A program made the position numbers and the translations under genes. A stretch of DNA of 5,226 nt, taken from contig DZBA01000244.1 of NCBI GenBank assembly GCA_022729775.1, positions 1-5,226 on the forward strand, in the 5' to 3' direction. The first letter of the stretch is position 1; each line of letters begins with the position of its first letter. This DNA is from Anaerolinea thermophila (GTDB taxonomy: Bacteria; Chloroflexota; Anaerolineae; Anaerolineales; Villigracilaceae). Under the pieces are notes generated by a model. It saw only the letters and a list, made by a program, of their open reading frames with translations, had not been told where the DNA came from and searched no databases. Shown one piece after another: positions 1 through 5,226 of this stretch.

Positions 1-1384
1 CGTTTTCTTCATTTCCGCTCGCGACGACGTTGTTAATCGTAACGTTGGACTGCACAGTCGTCTTCCAGTTGTTTTTGATATACACGCCGCGGTTGTCGTT
101 GTCCACCGTGTTGGACTTGCCGTTGCCGCTGGCGGTAATATTATTCGCCAAAATTACGCCCAAACTTTCTATCACCAAACCCGTTTCATAGTTATTGTTT
201 GTGTTGATGAACCCGTTCAGCGTAACGTTCGCGGGGGCTGTAGTGGCGCACACGCCATCGGATGTTCCGCTCGAATAGGAATCGCGGCAGTTGTCCAATA
301 ACGCCCCATATCCCTTGCTGTTGTCGTTGGCATTCAAGTTGCTGACCGTAATCGCGCCAAACGATTTGATGATGATGCCGCTGCCCACGTTATCATAGGT
401 GTTGATGCCTGCCGCTGTGACCGCTCTGGGCATCGTCGGTGACCCATTATATAACTCGACGCCATTGCCTTTGTTGCCATAAGCGGAGACATTCGCAATC
501 GAGATGATGTCGAAGAAAGATTGCGCGACCAAGCCGCTGCCGCTGTTATCCACGCCGTTGTTGGCAAACACGTTCAAGCCCTTTATGCTGACGGCGTACC
601 CCGATTCGATGTACACACCTTCGTCGGTGTTCATGTTTGCCGTGATGTTTTCCAGCGTCACTGCGCCGGTGGCTCTTAGCGTTGCGCCTCTCTCATCTAT
701 CCTCACCCCTCTCGCGTCCGTAAAGTCCATCAAAATGTCGCCATTGCCACTGAAGACCCCATATCCTTTCACCGTTATCGCGCCCTTCGTCCAAATCCCC
801 GCCGCATTTCTCAGCATGTTGTCCGCATACACGCCGCCCAAAAAGTTATCTGACGCGGTAATGTTGGAAAGGGTAACCGCGCCGCCCGCTGAACTCACAT
901 CCAAGCCAAACTGATTGCCCGTCAGGACGTTCAACCCGTTCATGGTGACGGCTTTGGCAGTTTTGGCAAAACAATCGCCGGTGACTTGCCCGGCATCATC
1001 GGCAGTGCAGGCATCCAACACCGCGCCCGCTCCCCCATTCCCCATGGCGGTCACGTTGTTCGTCGTAATCGTGCCGAAGGAATAGACTTCCAATCCGCTG
1101 CCGGTGTTATCGCTGAAAAGGTTCGTCCCGCCAATGGTCACCGAGTTGAAAACAGGAGCGGTCAAAATCGCGCCAAACGTATTGTCTATGGATACGCCCA
1201 CCTCGCCGTTGCCAGTTGCGACAAAATTGATAATGTTGATCGCGCCCGCTGTGTGAATCACCAAGCCGTTACCTTCATTTTCCAGAAAATGCTTATAGCC
1301 GGTCATGACGACTGTCTTGGCGGTGACAGCGGAGGAGTTATCAATAAACACACCGTCTTCCGCGTTTTCGGCGGCGACGATGTT
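1..1384 (-). repeat. Diverged beta-helix repeats of the secreted protein (nine N-x-T-A motifs)
   Basis: The protein-level repeat consists of a strand such as GAITVSN followed by N-[IVLF]-x-A-x-x-N-x-x-x-G[VA]xxxDN, then an insert leading into the next G-[LI]-x-I-x-S strand. Motif starts are spaced 52, 57, 64, 72, 52, 51, 66 and 37 residues apart, so units vary through loops of different length. Asn and Gly at the turns fit Asn ladders of parallel beta-helices. Unlike the repeats of the upstream gene, I see no long near-identical DNA between units, which suggests an old array. Confidence 0.75.
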
Positions 1385-2452
1385 TTTGGTGGTCACAGCC
1401 GATTTAGTGTCAATGACCAAGCCGTTGCCGCCGTTGTCAATAAATTGGCTTTCGCTAACGGTCACTGTCGCGCCGAGGTTGGTGATATATAACCCATCGC
1501 CCTCGTTGCCCTCGAATGACGAGTTATTAACAACTACATTGCCGTTTGTGCCTAACACCGCGCCGTACATCTTGCTGTCTACATTGGCGTTGACGTTGTT
1601 CTCTGATATCACATTGTTCAGGGTAATCGTGCCAATGGTATCCACATACAGCGCCACGCCGTCAGCAGGTAAGAAGGCGGGCGGGGTGGGATTGGTCGTC
1701 GCGCCGCTGACTTTGATGTTGTTGAGCGTTACCGCGCCAACCCACTTAACAATGCTCAACGAATCGCCATTGAACTCGGCGTAATCAGCGGGGTCGAGAA
1801 CACCCAAGCCGTTTGCCACCCCGTTCCAGCCGCCGTTGATGGTCAGCGTGCCTTTTTGTACGCCCACATTAAACTCTGTGCCGTCGAATTTCACGTTGGC
1901 ATCGAGGCTGCTGTCATAGTCATAAATCCAAATCGTGCCGCCGGTGGTAGCGCCTGTTTTCATCCAGTCAATCAAGTCCGCGAAGCTCGCTTGCACGCCA
2001 GAGCCGCCGCCAGTGGTGCAGCCAGCAGCAGAGGGCTTGCCCGCGCCGGGACACCACCACGGGTCGCTCTTGACGAGTATCTCTGCCGCTTCTTCGCTTG
2101 CCAACGGCAGGGCTTCGCCTTCGCTGTTCATGACGACCACTTCGGTATCTTGCGGCGCTTGTTCCAATATTTCTGGAAGGCTTTCTTCCGCGACTTCTTC
2201 TTCAGCAACCGGCTGGGGTTCTTCCACTACCGGCTGCGATTCCGCTTCGGGAGCCGAATCCGCTTCGGGTTGGGTTTCGCCCGCGACTTCTTCCGCAGGG
2301 GGGATTGATTCCGTTGTGGAATCTACCGGCGGCGGAACGTCATCGGCAAAAACCGGCGTAACGTTGACAACGCTTAACGCCATCATCACGAACACCGTAA
2401 TCAGCAACGCCAGCGAATTCTTCTTCTTTGTTTTGCTTGCAACTTGTTTCAT
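1..2452 (-). CDS. Secreted right-handed parallel beta-helix repeat protein, N-terminal part (end beyond left edge)
   Basis: The ATG at 2450-2452 opens a frame with no stop down to base 2, giving 817 residues. The start is fixed by a strong Shine-Dalgarno and by an in-frame TGA only four codons upstream (2462-2464). Residues 1-36 are a Sec signal peptide (Lys-rich start, hydrophobic core, VFA before DD). Residues 37-127 are a Pro/Glu linker. Residues 132-145 carry WWC...C, and a TLTINGGWN strand lies at 202-210. From about 235 onward there are Asn/Gly-rich beta-helix rungs, with an N-x-T-A type motif starting at residues 357, 409, 466, 530, 602, 654, 705, 771 and 808. This is the PbH1/pectate-lyase-like fold class, but no lyase active-site pattern is visible, so an adhesin or structural role is more likely than an enzyme. 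Any anchor would lie in the missing C-terminus. It lies 75 bases downstream of the RTX-type gene on the same strand. Confidence 0.93.
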   Translation of the reverse strand, partial: MKQVASKTKKKNSLALLITVFVMMALSVVNVTPVFADDVPPPVDSTTESIPPAEEVAGETQPEADSAPEAESQPVVEEPQPVAEEEVAEESLPEILEQAPQDTEVVVMNSEGEALPLASEEAAEILVKSDPWWCPGAGKPSAAGCTTGGGSGVQASFADLIDWMKTGATTGGTIWIYDYDSSLDANVKFDGTEFNVGVQKGTLTINGGWNGVANGLGVLDPADYAEFNGDSLSIVKWVGAVTLNNIKVSGATTNPTPPAFLPADGVALYVDTIGTITLNNVISENNVNANVDSKMYGAVLGTNGNVVVNNSSFEGNEGDGLYITNLGATVTVSESQFIDNGGNGLVIDTKSAVTTKNIVAAENAEDGVFIDNSSAVTAKTVVMTGYKHFLENEGNGLVIHTAGAINIINFVATGNGEVGVSIDNTFGAILTAPVFNSVTIGGTNLFSDNTGSGLEVYSFGTITTNNVTAMGNGGAGAVLDACTADDAGQVTGDCFAKTAKAVTMNGLNVLTGNQFGLDVSSAGGAVTLSNITASDNFLGGVYADNMLRNAAGIWTKGAITVKGYGVFSGNGDILMDFTDARGVRIDERGATLRATGAVTLENITANMNTDEGVYIESGYAVSIKGLNVFANNGVDNSGSGLVAQSFFDIISIANVSAYGNKGNGVELYNGSPTMPRAVTAAGINTYDNVGSGIIIKSFGAITVSNLNANDNSKGYGALLDNCRDSYSSGTSDGVCATTAPANVTLNGFINTNNNYETGLVIESLGVILANNITASGNGKSNTVDNDNRGVYIKNNWKTTVQSNVTINNVVASGNEEN
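2072..2344 (-). other. Acidic Pro/Glu-rich linker of the beta-helix protein (residues 37-127)
   Basis: By hand count these 91 residues hold about 27 Asp/Glu and 13 Pro, with no Lys or Arg. Typical stretches are EEPQPVAEEEVAEES and GETQPEADSAPEAES. Such sequence is expected to be disordered and extended, a spacer between the cleaved signal and the folded part. The DNA is correspondingly rich in repeated ttc/ttcc triplets on the plus strand. A role as a stalk, or in binding cations, is inference. Confidence 0.8.
2345..2452 (-). other. Sec signal peptide of the beta-helix protein (residues 1-36)
   Basis: The N-terminus begins MKQVASKTKKKNS, giving a strongly basic n-region. A hydrophobic h-region follows (LALLITVFVMMALSVV), then a c-region ending TPVFA before DD. 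The small residues Val34 and Ala36 fit the -3/-1 rule for signal peptidase I, so cleavage is predicted after Ala36. There is no lipobox cysteine, so this is not a lipoprotein signal. It predicts Sec export of the beta-helix protein. Confidence 0.9.
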
Positions 2453-2457
2453 GGTAG

Positions 2458-2463
2458 CTCCTC
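2458..2463 (-). promoter_or_regulatory. Shine-Dalgarno site of the beta-helix protein gene
   Basis: The sense strand reads GAGGAG, then five bases (CTACC), then the ATG at 2452-2450. This is a near-ideal match and spacing. The first bases overlap an in-frame TGA (2462-2464), which excludes any upstream extension of the gene and decides the start. Confidence 0.88.
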
Positions 2464-2495
2464 ATTTCTGTAAAGCGGGAAGTCTTGATTGGAAA

Positions 2496-2516
2496 CTCCG
2501 CGCCCCCAACGCGGAG
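2496..2516 (-). terminator. Intercistronic GC-rich hairpin, possible weak intrinsic terminator
   Basis: There is a perfect 7-bp inverted repeat (CTCCGCG / CGCGGAG) around a 7-base loop (TTGGGGG in the sense strand), starting 11 bases after the TAA of the RTX-type gene. In the direction of transcription it is followed by only three T before CC, so the U-tract is short. It may be a weak terminator, a transcript-stabilising or attenuating hairpin between two cotranscribed genes, or chance. The stem is seen directly; its function is inferred. Confidence 0.5.
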
Positions 2517-2527
2517 CCCGTTATTTG

Positions 2528-5226
2528 TTATGGCGTACCCGTGCAGAATACGCTCCATCTTGTATCTCCCGCGCCCCAGTTCGGGGAGAATTGATACATT
2601 CGGCAGAACCAGACCCAACTCATGGGCCAATCTACAAAGCGGAAGTCTTCCAGTAACATCGTCTGCAAGCCCGGCTGCCACGTCGCCCGCGCTGGCAGCA
2701 CGAAGGGATGGTCTTTGTATGGCGTGCTTTGCCAGGTGAGCGTTCCCACCAGCAGGAATTCGGGATGCAGGCGGTCAATGTTGAACCAGCCGCCCCGCTC
2801 GAAGACCACTTTGATTTGGCTCGATGCGATCACGTAGAGCGGGGGCATCGCGTCTGTGCGCAGCGGTTCGTTCGTTATGAATGATATGTAGAGCTCGACG
2901 CGCGCTTCGGCGGGCAGGATGATGGTGCGGATGATGCCATCGCTCGTGTCTTGCGGGTCGTAGTAGAAGCTGTTCGTGCCTGTGCCGCCGTAGGTGATAT
3001 CCGCGCCCGCGCCGCCGTCTATGTAGTCGTCGCCCGCGTCGCCGTAGATGATGTCATCGCCGTCTCTGCCGTACAGGTTGTCGTCGCCGCCGTTACCGTG
3101 GATGATGTTATCCGCGTCGTTGCCGATGATCGTGTCGTTGAATTCGGTGCCGTTGACGTTGGCAATGACGCCGATGATGTTGAGGATCAGCGCGGTTGCT
3201 CCGCTGCCCGCGATGACCTGTTCGCCGCTCATGTTGCTGATGTCGAGGTTCAGGGCTTGGTCGAAGAGACTGAAGTCGAGCGTGTCTTCGCCGGAGATGG
3301 TGTAGATGTACACCGTGCCATGCGCGGCTGGCTGGAAGCCGATGGTGTTTGCGCCCATGTTCGGGTGCAGTTCCATGATGGTCGGGTTGAATTCGCCGCC
3401 AATGCTCATGGTGTCGTCATCCGCGCCGCTGTTGATGATGATACTGCTCGCAACCAGCGTGCCGGAGAGCGTGATGACCGCGCCTTCCACATCGGCGTTG
3501 CCTGCTTCGAGGTCGCCGTTGAGGGTGATGGCGCCCGCTGCCTGTACCGTCGTCCCTGCCAGCAGGGTGATGTCGTCGCCGACGGTGAAGGTAATCGAGC
3601 CGCTCAGGGATTGAACCCGCGCGTTGTTCGTGATGGTCAGGTCGTCATCCGCGCCAGCCGTATCGGGGATGGTGATGAGGATGTCATTGCTGACGAAGAT
3701 GTCCTGCGTGAGTACCAGCGGCTGCGCGGAGGTGATCGTCAGCGTGTCGAGCGGGCTTGTGCCGCCGATTACATCCTTGAAGGTGATTACTCCGCTCGCG
3801 TTGATGGTCAAGTCGAACGCGCCGTCTATCGCGCCTTCAAAGGTCAGGTCCGCGCCGTTCAGGGTCGCGTCGCCGAGCAGGGTGACCGCGCCGTTGTAGG
3901 TCTGGTCGCCGAGGGTGGTGACAGAGCCGTTGTTGAAATGCGCGTCGCCGTTGACGATGAAGTCTTGCAACCCAACGAGGTCCGTGTTGATGGTCGTGTC
4001 GCCGATGATCGTCAGGCTGTAGTCGTTGCAATCCAGCGGGTTGTCGAAGGTGACATTGTCGCCAATCAGGGTGGTATCCATACCAAGCGTCAACTCGACA
4101 ATGGAGGTGATGCTTCCCAAAGTCAGGTTGAGGAATTCCACCGTGCCGTACAGGATGCTGCCGCCCGCGCCGAAGATTCCGCCGATGGTGGTTTCGGTCA
4201 GCGAGAGGGCATTCGACAATGTGTCCGCGTAGTCGCTCACATTGAGCGTATCTGTGCCGTCTTCGCCGTTGATGGTCAGCAGCGCCGCGATGCCGTTTGC
4301 GCTGCCATCCGCGCTGACGACGTTGATGATGTTATCGCCCGCGCCCGCGTTGATGGTCAGGGCGGCGGTGATGGCGCGAATGTTGAAGGTGTCGTTGCCT
4401 GCGCTGCCGTTCAGCGTTTGAACGACGGTCAAGCCGTTGACGTTGAAGATGTCATCGTCCGCGCCGCCATCCAACACTGCCGCGTGGCTCATGCCGTTGA
4501 GGTTGAACGTGTCGCCGCCCGCATCGCCATAGATCGAGAGCGTGCCAGCCGCGTCCGTGCCGTTGATGTTGACCACGTCCGCGCCGCCGTTCAAATGAAC
4601 GATGGTGTCGTTGGGCTGTGTGCCATTGACGTTCAGCACATCCGCGCCGCTGCCGAAGTTCAGGTTCAGCGTTTCGATTGTGTTGTACAGCAGGCTGCCG
4701 CTTGCGTTGAAGATGCCCGTGAGGGAGGTCGCGGTCAGGGTCGCTGTGTTGTCTTGCGTATCGGCGGTGTCATCCACGTTGAGCGTATCCGCGCTGCCCA
4801 AGCCGGTGACGGTCAGGACTGCGTTCACGCCGTTTGCAATGACGTTCACGATGTCATCGCTCGCGTTGATGAGCGTCGCGCCGGAGATCGCATTCACATT
4901 CACTGTGTCCGCGCCGCCGTTCATGTTGACGGTGGTGCTGCCCGCGTGCGTATCGGTGATGTTCAGCACATCCGCGCCGCTGCCGAAGTTCAGGTTCAGC
5001 GTTTCGATTGTGTTGTACAGCAGACTGCCGCTTGCGTTGAAGATGCCCGTGAGGGTGGTCGCGGTGAGCGTGACGAGGTTGTCGAGCGTATCGGCGGTGT
5101 CGTTCACGTTGATCACATCCGCGCCGTTTTCGCCATTGACAGTCAGTTCCGCGCCGAGGTCAAAGATGTTGATGGTGTCGTCATCTTCGCCGCCGTTGAG
5201 GGTCTGGTCGGTTTCGAGCGCGTTGA
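2528..5226 (-). CDS. Giant RTX/beta-strand-repeat calcium-binding surface protein, C-terminal part (start beyond right edge)
   Basis: The frame is open from the right edge to a TAA at 2528-2530, giving 898 residues (numbered from the edge). A GTG at 5114-5116 could be taken as a start, but the same repeat-type sequence continues in frame upstream of it and no ribosome site is seen, so the true start is outside. Residues 1-378 are Asp/Gly/Asn-rich beta-strand repeats (GSGADVLN, NGGADTVNV types). Residues about 380-600 resemble haemagglutinin-type strands (GDQTYNGAVTLLGDATLNG). Residues about 645-700 form the hydrophobic strand module that often precedes RTX arrays, 701-754 are six GGxGxDxxx nonapeptides, and 755-898 are a Trp-rich tail. 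RTX nonapeptides bind Ca2+ in a beta-roll, which indicates an extracellular protein. The role is probably adhesive or structural; no catalytic motif is seen. The coding frame is secure; the biological role is inference. Confidence 0.93.
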   Translation of the reverse strand, partial: NALETDQTLNGGEDDDTINIFDLGAELTVNGENGADVINVNDTADTLDNLVTLTATTLTGIFNASGSLLYNTIETLNLNFGSGADVLNITDTHAGSTTVNMNGGADTVNVNAISGATLINASDDIVNVIANGVNAVLTVTGLGSADTLNVDDTADTQDNTATLTATSLTGIFNASGSLLYNTIETLNLNFGSGADVLNVNGTQPNDTIVHLNGGADVVNINGTDAAGTLSIYGDAGGDTFNLNGMSHAAVLDGGADDDIFNVNGLTVVQTLNGSAGNDTFNIRAITAALTINAGAGDNIINVVSADGSANGIAALLTINGEDGTDTLNVSDYADTLSNALSLTETTIGGIFGAGGSILYGTVEFLNLTLGSITSIVELTLGMDTTLIGDNVTFDNPLDCNDYSLTIIGDTTINTDLVGLQDFIVNGDAHFNNGSVTTLGDQTYNGAVTLLGDATLNGADLTFEGAIDGAFDLTINASGVITFKDVIGGTSPLDTLTITSAQPLVLTQDIFVSNDILITIPDTAGADDDLTITNNARVQSLSGSITFTVGDDITLLAGTTVQAAGAITLNGDLEAGNADVEGAVITLSGTLVASSIIINSGADDDTMSIGGEFNPTIMELHPNMGANTIGFQPAAHGTVYIYTISGEDTLDFSLFDQALNLDISNMSGEQVIAGSGATALILNIIGVIANVNGTEFNDTIIGNDADNIIHGNGGDDNLYGRDGDDIIYGDAGDDYIDGGAGADITYGGTGTNSFYYDPQDTSDGIIRTIILPAEARVELYISFITNEPLRTDAMPPLYVIASSQIKVVFERGGWFNIDRLHPEFLLVGTLTWQSTPYKDHPFVLPARATWQPGLQTMLLEDFRFVDWPMSWVWFCRMYQFSPNWGAGDTRWSVFCTGTP
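2531..2962 (-). other. Trp-rich non-repetitive C-terminal domain of the RTX-type protein
   Basis: Residues 755-898 follow the RTX array directly. The composition changes sharply: several Trp, Arg, Phe and Pro, predicted strands (RVELYISFI, IKVVFERGGWF, FLLVGTLTW), and a pair of cysteines at 874 and 894 near the very end (FCTGTP). It does not look like a usual type I secretion signal, which is short and cysteine-free. I do not recognise the domain. It could be a binding, capping or surface-attachment module; this is speculation. Confidence 0.6.
2963..3124 (-). repeat. Six tandem RTX (haemolysin-type) Ca2+-binding nonapeptides
   Basis: Residues 701-754 of the visible protein divide exactly into six nonapeptides: GNDADNIIH, GNGGDDNLY, GRDGDDIIY, GDAGDDYID, GGAGADITY and GGTGTNSFY. 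The middle four fit the GGxGxDxUx consensus well; the first and last are degenerate, as is usual at the ends of an array. In known RTX proteins such repeats fold into a parallel beta-roll when Ca2+ is bound outside the cell. Confidence 0.92.
3412..4087 (-). other. Haemagglutinin-like beta-strand region of the RTX-type protein
   Basis: Residues about 380-604 lose the Asp/Gly repeats and become alternating strands such as TTLGDQTYNGAVTLLGD, LTFEGAIDGAFDLTINASG and ITLNGDLEAGNADVEGAV. This is the style of filamentous-haemagglutinin-like beta-helix segments found in large exoproteins (family resemblance recalled, not searched). It holds the single internal cysteine, in NPLDCNDYS at residue 399. 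Boundaries are approximate. Confidence 0.55.
4091..4234 (-). repeat. 48-residue beta-strand unit, diverged copy 3
   Basis: Residues 331-378 begin DYADTLSN and keep the GGIFGAGGSILYGTVEFLNL core, but replace the GSGADVLN end with GSITSIVEL, losing the Asp/Gly turn. This copy closes the Asp-rich array; the next segment has a different style. It is clearly older than the copy 1/copy 2 duplication. Confidence 0.8.
4355..4594 (-). repeat. Four exact-length 20-residue Asp/Gly repeats
   Basis: Residues 211-290 divide without gaps into four 20-mers, beginning LNGGADVVNING, IYGDAGGDTFNLNG, LDGGADDDIFNVNG and LNGSAGNDTFNIRA. The pattern is [LI]xGxAGxDxFN[VIL]NG plus a variable six-residue strand. A 27-residue variant (291-317) and a partial unit (INGEDGTDTLNV) follow. 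Each unit reads as two short strands with an Asp/Gly turn, resembling a stretched RTX rung; Ca2+ binding is possible but not shown. Confidence 0.8.
4628..4771 (-). repeat. 48-residue beta-strand unit, copy 2
   Basis: Residues 152-199 lie exactly 330 bases (110 residues) from copy 1. They differ from copy 1 by Gln for Leu, Thr-Ala for Leu-Val, Ser for Thr, and a final Val for Ile. Sequence between the two copies (NGGADTVNV to GSADTLNV) completes the 110-residue period. Confidence 0.9.
4958..5101 (-). repeat. 48-residue beta-strand unit, copy 1
   Basis: Residues 42-89 run from DTADTLDN through LTGIFNASGSLLYNTIETL to GSGADVLNI. The unit matches copy 2 at 43 of 48 residues. The DNA at 4961-5065 matches 4631-4735 with only two differences, one silent (5024/4694) and one Thr/Ser (5056/4726). 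Units of this general kind are widespread in giant calcium-binding repeat proteins (recalled). Confidence 0.9.

Noticed and set aside
504..1784. Plus-strand ORFs at 504-914, 986-1492 and 1305-1784
   Set aside because: All lie opposite the continuous beta-helix frame, overlap one another and show no ribosome site or family features; they are shadows of a repetitive gene.
2453..2495. Possible -35/-10 promoter (TTTCCA, 15 bases, TTTACA) before the beta-helix gene
   Set aside because: Poor match to consensus and short spacing; the segment is too small to judge and no promoter can be supported.
1935..2594. Plus-strand ORF of 219 codons
   Set aside because: It is antisense to the signal peptide, acidic linker and intergenic gap of the real minus-strand gene. 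Its Ser/Ala-rich composition is the mirror of Glu/Pro/Gly codons, and it has no recognisable domain.
2340..2681. Minus-strand ORF of 113 codons spanning the intergenic gap
   Set aside because: It overlaps the end of one supported gene and the start of the other in a different frame, and its sequence looks random. Its internal ATG at 2463-2465 only coincides with the Shine-Dalgarno region.
2963..3124. Haemolysin or RTX toxin function
   Set aside because: The nonapeptides show Ca2+ binding and extracellular location only. No acylation, pore-forming or protease segment is visible, and no adjacent activator or exporter gene is in view.
5114..5116. GTG as the start of the RTX-type protein
   Set aside because: The same frame continues to the window edge with the same Asp/Gly/Asn repeat style (GGEDDDTINIF, LTVNGENGADVINV), so the GTG is an internal valine.
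4355..5120. Regular DNA repeats that might suggest a CRISPR array or tandem satellite
   Set aside because: The repeats stay in one reading frame, vary in length and encode beta-strand protein units; there are no uniform repeats with unique spacers.

Overview
The window holds parts of two large genes on the minus strand, both cut by the window edges, separated by one 75-base gap (2453-2527). Transcription runs right to left. Both encode long, low-complexity, repeat-built proteins of the kind placed on or outside the cell surface. No RNA gene, mobile element, CRISPR array or plus-strand gene is supported.

Right part (2528-5226): the 3' portion of a giant calcium-binding beta-strand-repeat protein; its start lies beyond the right edge and 898 residues are visible. 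In order it has an Asp/Gly/Asn-rich array with three copies of a 48-residue unit and an 80-residue block of four exact 20-residue repeats, a haemagglutinin-like beta-strand region, a module that commonly precedes RTX repeats, six tandem RTX nonapeptides, and a 144-residue non-repetitive Trp-rich tail with two cysteines.

Gap (2453-2527): a perfect 7-bp GC-rich hairpin just after the first gene's stop codon, then a strong Shine-Dalgarno sequence for the second gene.

Left part (1-2452): the N-terminal 817 residues of a secreted protein, open to the left edge. It has a classic Sec signal peptide, a Pro/Glu-rich acidic linker without Lys or Arg, a Trp-Trp-Cys motif, and a long right-handed parallel beta-helix of Asn/Gly-rich repeats. 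Its only six cysteines form three closely spaced pairs.

The codirectional layout and short gap suggest co-expression of two extracellular structural or adhesive proteins, though the hairpin may reduce or separate their expression. The organism is a bacterium with moderately high GC. The style of both proteins, above all the secreted N-terminus with its WWC...C segment, reminds me of environmental Chloroflexota (Anaerolineae); this is recall and inference, not proof. No exporter, sortase, enzyme or regulator is visible, so anchoring and function cannot be decided here. The repeat families look like known types; the least explained pieces are the C-terminal tail of the first protein and the cysteine-bracketed loops of the second.
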